The notes below the pieces were generated by a model. The model had not been told where the DNA came from. It saw only the letters and a program-made list of their open reading frames with translations, and did no database searches. Positions 18,823 to 26,193 of a stretch of 64,000 nt of DNA are shown piece by piece. Each line of letters begins with the position of its first letter. The stretch's first letter is position 1. The translations under genes and the position numbers were made by a program. The DNA is from MGBC114844 sp910585855 (GTDB lineage: Bacteria > Bacillota > Clostridia > Lachnospirales > Lachnospiraceae), in NCBI GenBank assembly GCA_965646165.1, contig CBFFYP010000003.1:1-64000 (forward strand). Direction: 5' to 3'.

Positions 18823-18854
18823 CAATACACCTGCCTAGTTATACACATGTATTG
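18823..18854 (+). repeat. Candidate recombination core, cassette D
   Basis: Same 32 bases as in B and C; 39 bases before the ATG, the spacing also found in E. Confidence 0.6.
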
Positions 18855-18893
18855 CAAATTTGATTTTTCACTTACAAAAAGGAGAGTACAAAA

Positions 18894-20000
18894 ATGAGAA
18901 ATTTAACTAAGACGGCTGTTGTTGTTGCAGCGATGACTATGATGACTATGGGAACTATTGCTACTGTAAATGCTTCTGATGTAAAAAATGCATGGAGTTT
19001 AGAAAACGGGGCATGGTATTATTATGATAACAACGGAAATCGTATTTCAAATCAGTGGGCTAAGTCTGGAGATGATTGGTATTTCTTAGGTGATGATTGC
19101 AAAATGGTAACAAATGCTTTTATCAACAATGATATTAAGGAAGTTGTAGAAGGAACAGACGATAGCATGGATGATTTCTACTATGTAGACGGTTCTGGTA
19201 AGATGGTTGCAAACCGTTGGATGGAAATTGATTCTTCCGATTATGCTTCTCCAACTGTTGGTTCTGATAAAGACTGGTATTTCTTTGGTGTATCTGGTGT
19301 AGCCTATGCAGATCAGTGGGTAAAATCTGGAAGTGACTGGTATTATATTAACAGTGATTGTAAAATGGCTGAAAATCAGACCAAGGATGAGTACTATTTA
19401 ATGCCGGGCGGAAAAATGCTGACAGGCTGGTATAAAACAACTAAAGATGACGGTAAGAATTATATTGGTACTAATGTAGAAAATGACGGATTAAATAAAA
19501 ATGTTTGGGTTTATGCAGATGAAGATGGTGAACTTAAAACTGGCTGGGTAAAGGTTTCCGGTAAGTGGTACTGGTTAGGAGATGATGAAGGAAACAAGGG
19601 CTTTGCTATGCTGGATGATTCTTTAATGAATGATGGAAGTGATACATTCTATTTAAAGAAAAACAGTGGAGAAATGGCAACTGGTTATACTAAAGTTGCA
19701 GACAATGAGTACTATCTCTTTGACACTGGTAAGGGAAATATGAAGAAGAATAAGTTCACTACTATCAGTAACAAGTTCTACTACTTTGGAGAAGATGGAA
19801 TGTCTATCTCAGATAAAGACAAGCAAAATCACTTCTATATTGAAGAGTATGCAAATAATGGTTCAAAGGTAACTGCAACAGGAACTGCCGTTTATGCAGA
19901 TATTGATGAGGCAGTAAGTAAAGAAGCTACAAAAGAAAAGACAACTTATAAGATTTATAAGTTAGGCTCTGGTACAGTAAAGACAATCAAAAATAGATAA
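18894..20000 (+). CDS. Secreted CW-repeat protein, cassette D (probably silent)
   Basis: A paralog of 368 residues, the most divergent of the five. The signal peptide (MRNLTKTAVVVAAMTMMTMG) and first repeat (DVKNAWSLENGAWYYYDNNG) differ from A, B, C and E, and codon use is less AT-rich than in A. CW repeats follow, then a C-terminal domain (HFYIEEYANNGSKV) and the shared YKIYKLGSG tail. ATG follows AAGGAGAG. The leader core and paired sites are the same as in the other cassettes, so the recombination context has been kept while the gene has drifted. Confidence 0.9.
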   Translation: MRNLTKTAVVVAAMTMMTMGTIATVNASDVKNAWSLENGAWYYYDNNGNRISNQWAKSGDDWYFLGDDCKMVTNAFINNDIKEVVEGTDDSMDDFYYVDGSGKMVANRWMEIDSSDYASPTVGSDKDWYFFGVSGVAYADQWVKSGSDWYYINSDCKMAENQTKDEYYLMPGGKMLTGWYKTTKDDGKNYIGTNVENDGLNKNVWVYADEDGELKTGWVKVSGKWYWLGDDEGNKGFAMLDDSLMNDGSDTFYLKKNSGEMATGYTKVADNEYYLFDTGKGNMKKNKFTTISNKFYYFGEDGMSISDKDKQNHFYIEEYANNGSKVTATGTAVYADIDEAVSKEATKEKTTYKIYKLGSGTVKTIKNR

Positions 20001-20023
20001 TTATAAAGTCAAAATAAAGAAGG

Positions 20024-20071
20024 GCTTTCGCTTTATAGATGGCATATCATCTATAGAGCGAAAGCTCTTTT
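20024..20071 (+). terminator. Terminator of cassette D
   Basis: GCTTTCGCTTTATAGATG pairs with CATCTATAGAGCGAAAGC, followed by TCTTTT. A perfect 18-pair stem. Confidence 0.92.
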
Positions 20072-20260
20072 GTTCCTATAGAAAAAATTTTTTCCAAAAG
20101 TAAAATATGTAATATCAAAAAGAAAATTCAAATTAATTATTATTTCCAAAAATAAATATCTTTACTCAAAAACTTTTATTTTTACAATACATACTTTCTA
20201 TCAAAAAAAATATTGAAATTAAAATAATATTTAAAATAACAGAATTTTAAATAAATGAAG

Positions 20261-20278
20261 AGATGTAGTCAGGGATGT
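20261..20278 (-). repeat. Paired site, 3' side of cassette D (inverted)
   Basis: Minus-strand ACATCC-N6-ACATCT. It faces the site at 20377 across 98 bases. Confidence 0.7.
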
Positions 20279-20376
20279 AAGTAACTATTTTTTAATTAAA
20301 TATAAAATAAAAATGAATTAAATTCCAATAAAATTAACTGATAAAATTAACCAAAAGTACCATATTTGGGATTGTT

Positions 20377-20394
20377 ACATCTATTCCTACATCT
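20377..20394 (+). repeat. Paired site, 3' side of cassette E
   Basis: ACATCT-N6-ACATCT. Because E is on the minus strand, this is its 3' site in the same relative orientation as for A-D. E has no matching 5' site. Confidence 0.7.
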
Positions 20395-20459
20395 AATATA
20401 TTAGCTCCTTTATCTTGTAAAAAATAAGTACTTAGATAATTCTTTATAAAAATTTACAA

Positions 20460-20512
20460 AATAAAATACGTCATAATAATATTTCTATTATTACAACGTA
20501 TCTTATTTTATG
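20460..20512 (-). terminator. Terminator of cassette E
   Basis: AAAATACGT and ATAATAATA pair with TATTATTA and ACGTAT...TTATTTT, placed 44 bases after the E stop on the minus strand. Confidence 0.75.
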
Positions 20513-20555
20513 TTATAGAATTTTATAAAAAACTATATTTGGAAGGAATAAAACT

Positions 20556-21725
20556 TTATTTTGTTTCTTTATAAGTTGTGCTGCTTCCTAATCTATAAAT
20601 CTTGTAGGAACTTGGTACTTCAGAAGAAGCCTTAGCAGCATCTTGTGCATCTCCTCTGCTACCATATTGTGCAACTGTACCATCTGCGTTCATTAATACT
20701 ATTTTAACTGTTTTTCCATTTTCTTTCTTTTCATATTCTACAACATATTTGCTGTCCAAATATTTTCCAACATATCCATCTTCACCTGCATCTGTGTTAT
20801 AGAAATAATAATTCTTTCCACTTATACCACTGATACCACCATTACATTTAATTTCACCGTCAGATCCTGCATAATATTTATAAGTTTTCTTATCAGCTTT
20901 TACAGAGAACCAACCTGTTTCCATTGCACCATTTCTCTTTAAGTAATACCACTTATTATCCTTTTTAACAGCTACTTCTTCATTCATAGTATAATCTGTA
21001 GTAGCACTACCTACTGCTGCTGCACCAGAAACAATATCACTTGCTGCATCTACATCACCGAAAAGATACCATTTTCCATCGATTTTTTTCCAGCCATTTT
21101 CAATAATTTCATCGTCATCAGCATATATCCACTCGTCTTCTTCACCTAAAGTGCTATCTTTATCTGTTAATTTATACCAACCAGATACCATAACACCATC
21201 TTTGCCAAGATAATAATCATCATCATCATCCCAAGCATTTTTTACCATTTGTCCATTAGCTCCAAGATAATACCATTTTTCGCCAGCCTGAACCCACTGT
21301 TTTCCAAACATCATACCTGTACCACCAAAGTAATACCATTTTTTGCTTGTTTTTGGAGATTCACTAGCACCTATTGTATTTGTATCAATTTCTTTCCATC
21401 CAGTTACCATTGCTCCATCTGAACCAACATAATAAACTGGATCATCAGAATCACCACCATCTGGAATATCACTAATATCATCAATTTCTTCCTTATCACT
21501 ATTAACGAAAGCATTTTTTACCATCTTTCCATCATCGCCAAGGAAATACCATTTTTCACCAGCTAAAGCCCATTGATTTTCTACTGATTTTCCATTTACA
21601 TAATAATACCAATCAGAACCCTTTTGTACCCAACCTTCTTGAGCTGCACTTGTCATTACCGTAGCACCCATAGCCATAACTGCCATTGAAGCAACGATAG
21701 CAGCCGTCTTTGTCAACTTTCTCAT
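20556..21725 (-). CDS. Secreted CW-repeat protein, cassette E (at the expression site)
   Basis: A paralog of 389 residues on the minus strand. Signal peptide and first repeats nearly match A-C (residues 1-75). CW repeats follow with acidic inserts (residues about 80-95 and 135-150), then the common end YKIYRLGSS and a basic tail. ATG at 21725 follows AAGGAGAG. Unlike A-D it has a TTGAAA-N17-TATAAT promoter 52 bases upstream and a terminator insulating it from the right, and it lacks a 5' paired site. This is the expected structure of the one active copy in a surface-antigen switch. Confidence 0.9.
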   Translation of the reverse strand: MRKLTKTAAIVASMAVMAMGATVMTSAAQEGWVQKGSDWYYYVNGKSVENQWALAGEKWYFLGDDGKMVKNAFVNSDKEEIDDISDIPDGGDSDDPVYYVGSDGAMVTGWKEIDTNTIGASESPKTSKKWYYFGGTGMMFGKQWVQAGEKWYYLGANGQMVKNAWDDDDDYYLGKDGVMVSGWYKLTDKDSTLGEEDEWIYADDDEIIENGWKKIDGKWYLFGDVDAASDIVSGAAAVGSATTDYTMNEEVAVKKDNKWYYLKRNGAMETGWFSVKADKKTYKYYAGSDGEIKCNGGISGISGKNYYFYNTDAGEDGYVGKYLDSKYVVEYEKKENGKTVKIVLMNADGTVAQYGSRGDAQDAAKASSEVPSSYKIYRLGSSTTYKETK

Positions 21726-21776
21726 TGTTTGCACTCTCCTTTTTTATAATCTTAATCAAATTTGCAATACATGTGT

Positions 21777-21805
21777 ATTATACTGCCTCAACTCTAAAAT
21801 TTCAA
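21777..21805 (-). promoter_or_regulatory. Consensus sigma-A promoter of the expression site
   Basis: Minus strand: TTGAAA (21805-21800), 17-base spacer, TATAAT (21782-21777). The sequence shared with cassettes A-D begins inside the -10 hexamer (ATACACATGTATTG onward); everything upstream of it is unique to this site. Confidence 0.85.
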
Positions 21806-21853
21806 TAGGAATTTCATTTTTTAAGAAAATCGTTAGAATTTTGTTATCTTCTT

Positions 21854-21876
21854 AAAAAACCGGCCCCCTATGCCGG
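21854..21876 (-). terminator. Terminator upstream of the expression promoter
   Basis: Minus-strand CCGGC-ATAGGGG-GCCGG followed by TTTTTT. It would stop leftward transcripts from 22-22.4 kb before the E promoter, either insulating the site or ending a small RNA. Confidence 0.75.
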
Positions 21877-21902
21877 AAGCCCCTTAGCGAAGCTCTCTCA
21901 CA

Positions 21903-21925
21903 TGTGATAACCATATCATATCACA
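21903..21925. promoter_or_regulatory. Operator-like inverted repeat
   Basis: TGTGATA-N9-TATCACA, perfect 7-base arms, about 100 bases upstream of the E -35. A possible regulator site; no regulator assigned. Confidence 0.45.
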
Positions 21926-22047
21926 ACTTTTTAAATATGCAATAGGTTTTGGTCAAACTTAAGATATTGTAAATCGTCCGTCATATTTTCGTAATAATTG
22001 TTCGAATTCTGTAGTTTTCTTTCTTCTATTTCTGTATTATAATGAGA

Positions 22048-22245
22048 AGGTGCTTGTGTCTATACTATATATAATATATAGAAAGCCAACTGCCTTTCTA
22101 TAAAGAAAGCTGCAAAGGACAGTATTCCTATCCTATACGATAGTCCCACCCCCTGTCCTTCCAAACCAAAAAACAGCTTTCCTGCCAAAGCACCAAAACA
22201 CAAACAGCACCTTATGTGAAATGTAAACACTACTTCTCACATAAG
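22048..22245. other. Nested structured region, possible ncRNA or leader, part 1
   Basis: The outer stem AAGGTGCT / AGCACCTT is followed inward by TGTGT / ACACA. It encloses a TATAGAAAG / CTTTCTATA hairpin and a GAAAGCTG / CAGCTTTC stem that itself holds GGACAG / CTGTCC and CTATC / GATAG. A further perfect hairpin, CTTATGTGA / TCACATAAG, abuts on the right. No coding frame. Not matched to a known RNA by eye. Confidence 0.5.
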
Positions 22246-22250
22246 CAATT

Positions 22251-22393
22251 ATAAAGTATACCGGCAATTCTTACAGAACCCCTGCTGTTTTATCAGCGTT
22301 TTGTATTAACTGCGCTCCCTGTCTCCCTTTATCTTGAGTCAGCGTAAACAGCATCTGCCTATTCTCACAGAATTTCTGCTATACTTTATCAAA
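22251..22393. other. Nested structured region, part 2
   Basis: TAAAGTATA and TATACTTTA close a 140-base unit, with GCTGTTT / AAACAGC inside. A small hairpin lies in each shoulder (TTCTTACAGAA and ATTCTCACAGAAT). The ligase gene starts 58 bases further on, so it may be its leader, or the unit may be a small inverted-repeat element. Confidence 0.45.
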
Positions 22394-22450
22394 CGCAAAC
22401 ATCCAAGTGATGTCCTATTTAATTAATTATAGAATGAAAGGAGTTTTAAC

Positions 22451-24259
22451 ATGAAAATTTCACAGGCAAATCAAAAGCCTAAACAGTCCCACTATCACCT
22501 GATACCACTAATCTTTATTTTAGTGGTCATCCCTCTTATATCAAAAGCATATATGTATGATCCGAAACTATCTCAATTTGACTGGTTTCCATATGCTACG
22601 GAAATGTCGGATGTCTTTCTTTATTATAAGAGCGTATTCTTTACCATTACTGCAGTAATTATGGCAATCCTGATTCTCGGAAAACGTTTTATCGAAGATC
22701 GGCACGCCATAACCGCCATAGAATTTTATCCGCTGGCAGCCTATGCTGCACTAGCCCTATTATCCACACTGTTTTCAAAATACCGTTCCTTTGGATTTTC
22801 TGGTATCTATGAACAGTTTGAATCTATCTGGGTACTGTTAGGTTACTGCATCGCCGCTTATTATGCCTATCTTTTTGTAGAACAAGACGACATTGCCTAT
22901 TTAATACGCTGGTTTCTAGTAGGAATTGCCCTTTTAACCATACTTGGCGTAACACAGGCACTAAGCCACGACTTCTTCCGCAGCGAACTGGGACAAAAGA
23001 TTGTAACCTCCGGCACAAAGTATCAATCCCTTGATTTCACCTTTGAAGAAGATCGAGTCTATATGAGCCTTTATAATCCAAACTATGTAGGCTCTTACAC
23101 TGCTCTTGTCTTTCCTATTTTAATCTGCTTACTTTTGTTTTTTAAAACAGGAAATCCTGAAACCAATAAGATAATTTCCATTTTAGAAAGCATTGCTGCA
23201 TTTATCATTATCGCCGGACTTTGCTTCTGTCTTGTAAAATCCGCATCCAAAAGCGGTATTGTCGCTGTAGCAGGCACATTCTTTTTATTCTTTCTCGTTT
23301 TGATACCACGCTTTAAAAAGTATTGGTATCTTGGAATCCTTGCTCTGGCAGTTATGGCAGGCGGCATTTTCTTTGCTGACCGTGCTCTAAACCACCTGCT
23401 CTCCGATTCCATCAAAAATTTGTTCAGCGGCGAAAAAACAACCTATCCTCTAGAAAATATCGCTATAACAGAAGATGATGTTGTCTTTACCTATCTTGGA
23501 AATACAATTCATTTTCGTATCACAGAAGACTACGATTTAGAAGTAACAGACGAAACAGGAACAATTCTTCCTTTAGAAAAAGCAGAGAGTTTCAGCTATA
23601 CCATTGCAGATGAACGCTTTTCTGATATTTCAGTATCCCAGTTTCCGATTGAAAACCATATGTCAATGGGAATCCGTATCTTTGACAATACTTGGTATTT
23701 CAGCAACGATAACGATACTCAAACCTATCAGTTCTACAATATTTATGGTAAATGGACCGACTTTAAAATTGCACCAAGTGCGTTATTTACTGGAAGAGAA
23801 TCCATCGCAACCGGACGTGGCTACATCTGGTCAAGAACGATTCCCCTGCTGAAACACTATATCCTGCTAGGTTCAGGTGCAGATACTTTCAGCATTATCT
23901 ATCCAAACGACGACTATTTAGGTATGTATAACTCCGGCTACACCGGACAAACCATTACCAAGCCACACAACCTGTATCTGCAGATAGGCGTACAGACCGG
24001 AATCCTTTCCCTTATTGCATTTCTGGCCTTTTACCTTATCTACTTTGTATCTAGTTTTCTGCTCTACACAAAATGCAGACTAGATTCCTACAGCAGTAAA
24101 ATTGGACTAGGCATCTTTGTCGGAAGCTTTGGATATATGATTTCCGGCATTATCAACGATTCTATGATTACAGTAGCACCTGTTTTCTGGGCGTTAATGG
24201 GAATCGGAATCAGTATCAATATGCAGCTAAAAAACAAAAAATACCCTGCAGAAAACTAA
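22451..24259 (+). CDS. O-antigen ligase / Wzy-type polysaccharide membrane protein
   Basis: Integral membrane protein of 602 residues with about a dozen hydrophobic helices. Between residues about 330 and 450 there is an extracytoplasmic segment (TYPLENIAITEDDVVFTYLG onward). The family region follows: GRGYIWSRTIPLLKHYILLG, GADTF, and KPHNLYLQIGVQTGI with the conserved His. This is the O-antigen ligase/polymerase superfamily (PF04932 type), which joins or polymerises lipid-linked glycan outside the membrane. ATG follows AAAGGAG. It lies between the antigen array and the PglF/PglC-like sugar genes and may act on their product. Ligase and polymerase roles cannot be separated from sequence. Confidence 0.85.
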   Translation: MKISQANQKPKQSHYHLIPLIFILVVIPLISKAYMYDPKLSQFDWFPYATEMSDVFLYYKSVFFTITAVIMAILILGKRFIEDRHAITAIEFYPLAAYAALALLSTLFSKYRSFGFSGIYEQFESIWVLLGYCIAAYYAYLFVEQDDIAYLIRWFLVGIALLTILGVTQALSHDFFRSELGQKIVTSGTKYQSLDFTFEEDRVYMSLYNPNYVGSYTALVFPILICLLLFFKTGNPETNKIISILESIAAFIIIAGLCFCLVKSASKSGIVAVAGTFFLFFLVLIPRFKKYWYLGILALAVMAGGIFFADRALNHLLSDSIKNLFSGEKTTYPLENIAITEDDVVFTYLGNTIHFRITEDYDLEVTDETGTILPLEKAESFSYTIADERFSDISVSQFPIENHMSMGIRIFDNTWYFSNDNDTQTYQFYNIYGKWTDFKIAPSALFTGRESIATGRGYIWSRTIPLLKHYILLGSGADTFSIIYPNDDYLGMYNSGYTGQTITKPHNLYLQIGVQTGILSLIAFLAFYLIYFVSSFLLYTKCRLDSYSSKIGLGIFVGSFGYMISGIINDSMITVAPVFWALMGIGISINMQLKNKKYPAEN

Positions 24260-24260
24260 A

Positions 24261-24421
24261 GGAGGACGCTGAAATTGAAAGGAAGGTCTATTCCGGGCCC
24301 GCTCTCGCTTAGCATTTCCTCGTAGCGGACACTAGGGTGCTAAAACACAGCACCCAAGTGCCGACGGGAAATGATGACCCTTCATAGACCTTCCTTTCAA
24401 TTTCAGCTAGTTCTACCAGCC
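24261..24421 (+). repeat. RE-2 dispersed palindromic element, copy a
   Basis: About 160 bp. Ends GGAGGACGC and AGCTAGTTCTACCAGCC; stem GCTGAAATTGAAAGGAAGG / CCTTCCTTTCAATTTCAGC. Core: CGCTTAGCATTTCCTCGTAG, CGGACAC, a variable hairpin (GGGTGCTAAAACACAGCACCC), GTGCCGACGGGAAATGATGA. It starts one base after the ligase stop. Confidence 0.88.
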
Positions 24422-24597
24422 AGAAAACAATAAACTCTACATCTGACTGTTTTTTTACTTTGAAAAGATTCTATTTCTTTCTATTATTCTATTTTTTGAT
24501 AAGGCTGCACAGCCAAAATCCAAAGAAAAGTCTGCATAAAAGCATCAAGTACTTAATCCTACATAATACTACAGCGAATATTTTACTATTTTTCCGG

Positions 24598-24762
24598 TCT
24601 GGAGTACACAGCCGAAAGCCAAAGGGAGTGCTATGCAGGGTCATCATTTTCCGTCGGCACTTAGACGCTGTATTTTAGCGTCTTATGTGTCCGCTACGAG
24701 AAAATGCTAAGCGCAAGCGGGCCCGGAATAGCACTCTCTTTGGCTTTCGGCGTCCCCCTTCC
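24598..24762 (-). repeat. RE-2 dispersed palindromic element, copy b
   Basis: Reverse orientation. Same core and ends, but the stem is GCCGAAAGCCAAAGGGAGTGC / GCACTCTCTTTGGCTTTCGGC and the inner hairpin is built on GACGC / GCGTC. Copies a and b face each other between convergent genes. Confidence 0.88.
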
Positions 24763-24774
24763 AAAAACTCTCCT

Positions 24775-25572
24775 TTATTCTTCCCTCTCATACCACAGAT
24801 TCCCAAATACCTTCCGAAATACTCCTACCCTCCGACTAAGAGGCAAAATCATCCAATTCATCCAAGTAAACAAATATGTTTTCTTTCCCATTTTCTTACG
24901 CATATCCCTTACCATCCAAGCAGTATTTACATATTCTTTATCCTGCGGATGAAAAATCCCGCTTTGACCATTTAAAACAATCTTTGACAAAAACTCTGCC
25001 AATCGCCCTACTTCGATCATACTTCTTTTATTTTTAGTATCAGGAAAGAAACATGCATAATCTGCCAACTTTTTCAAGCGTCCATAGTTTCCGGGGCAAT
25101 GCTCCCCATATACCATAGGAGGTCGCACAATCGCTGCATGAAACCCTTTCTCCTCCATCTTTTGCAGTTCCTGCTCTGCTTCGTATTTATATTTTCCATA
25201 AAAAGACTCTGGCTTTGGCTTCGTATTTCGTGTAATTTTTTCATATCGACTGCCAAATACCGCCATACTGCTTAAAAATACAACCTGTCCCACTCCCGCT
25301 GCCTTCGCCCGGCGTGCAATCTCAATCGGCATATCTCGATTCACGCTCCGATAAAGTTCCTGTTCCTGTACCCTTTCCTTTTTATGGACAATCGCTGCTG
25401 CAATCACCACACTGTCATATCCGGCAAACTCCATTGTTTCCCACTCATGGTTTCTTGCTCCCACCATCTTAACCTCTGCCCGGTTTTTTCTAAGTTCCTG
25501 TGCTAATCTCTTTCCAATATAACTATGTTCCCCAACAATTAAAACCCGTTTATTTTCCATGTCCCTGTCCAT
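24775..25572 (-). CDS. NAD-dependent epimerase/dehydratase (SDR)
   Basis: A protein of about 265 residues of the extended SDR family. The Rossmann motif is offset from the usual TGxxGxxG: VLIVGEHSYIGKRLAQEL. Further on come VVIAAAIVH, the Ser in FLSSMAVFG, YGKYKYEAE (catalytic Tyr-x3-Lys) and RPPMVYG. It would make or reduce a nucleotide sugar for the nearby glycan, such as a 4-keto sugar from the PglF-like enzyme. The start at 25572 overlaps the sugar transferase by 23 bases; an ATG four codons later is also possible. Third gene of a PglF, PglC-like, SDR operon. Confidence 0.85.
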   Translation of the reverse strand: MDRDMENKRVLIVGEHSYIGKRLAQELRKNRAEVKMVGARNHEWETMEFAGYDSVVIAAAIVHKKERVQEQELYRSVNRDMPIEIARRAKAAGVGQVVFLSSMAVFGSRYEKITRNTKPKPESFYGKYKYEAEQELQKMEEKGFHAAIVRPPMVYGEHCPGNYGRLKKLADYACFFPDTKNKRSMIEVGRLAEFLSKIVLNGQSGIFHPQDKEYVNTAWMVRDMRKKMGKKTYLFTWMNWMILPLSRRVGVFRKVFGNLWYEREE

Positions 25573-26161
25573 TTCCCGTGCCGCCTTCCTTTACACCGTC
25601 CTGCACTACTACACTTCGTATCGTTCCAAATAAAATCTTAATATCAAAAATCAGGCTCATCCGATTTACATATTCCCCATCAAACCGGGCTTTTACCGGA
25701 ATTTCTAATTCATCCCGCCCATTGATCTGTGCCCATCCGGTCAGTCCGGGACGAACACCGTTTGCTCCGTACCGCTCCCGTTCCGCAATCAAATCCTCTT
25801 GATTCCAAAGAGCCGGTCTAGGTCCGACAATCGCCATATGTCCCATTAAAATATTAAATAACTGCGGCAGCTCATCCAAACTGGTTTTTCTTAAAAACCG
25901 TCCAATTGGCGTTATGTACTGCTCTGGATTTGCCAAAAGATGTGTCGGCACATCTTTTGGCGTATCAATCCGCATTGTTCGAAATTTCAGCATAGAAAAA
26001 TAAGACCGATTAATTCCGACACGTTTCTGCCGAAAAAGTACAGGTCCGGGCGAAGTAGCCTTTACTAAAACAACCAAAATAAGAAACAGCCAGAAAAAAA
26101 GCACGATCGCTGTCAAAGATAAAATAAAATCCAACACTCGTTTCAAAAACCTGCAATACAT
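25550..26161 (-). CDS. Undecaprenyl-phosphate sugar-1-phosphate transferase (PglC/WcaJ-like)
   Basis: A monotopic phosphoglycosyl transferase of about 203 residues that starts glycan assembly on the membrane carrier. Membrane anchor at residues 8-30, then FRQKRVGINRSYFSMLKFRTMRID, DELPQLFNILMGHMAIVGPRP, and RPGLTGWAQINGRD. The Asp-Glu pair of DELPQL is the catalytic dyad of the family. ATG at 26161 is chosen for the AAGGAGG six bases upstream; nine extra in-frame codons lack one. Five codons separate it from the PglF-like gene. Confidence 0.93.
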   Translation of the reverse strand: MYCRFLKRVLDFILSLTAIVLFFWLFLILVVLVKATSPGPVLFRQKRVGINRSYFSMLKFRTMRIDTPKDVPTHLLANPEQYITPIGRFLRKTSLDELPQLFNILMGHMAIVGPRPALWNQEDLIAERERYGANGVRPGLTGWAQINGRDELEIPVKARFDGEYVNRMSLIFDIKILFGTIRSVVVQDGVKEGGTGNGQGHGK

Positions 26162-26193
26162 TCTGTTCCTCCTTATATCAAACAACAAACGTC

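Noticed and set aside
22048..22213. 6S RNA, SRP RNA or a known riboswitch
   Set aside because: I compared conserved motifs from memory (SRP domain IV, 6S central bubble) and found no convincing match on either strand.
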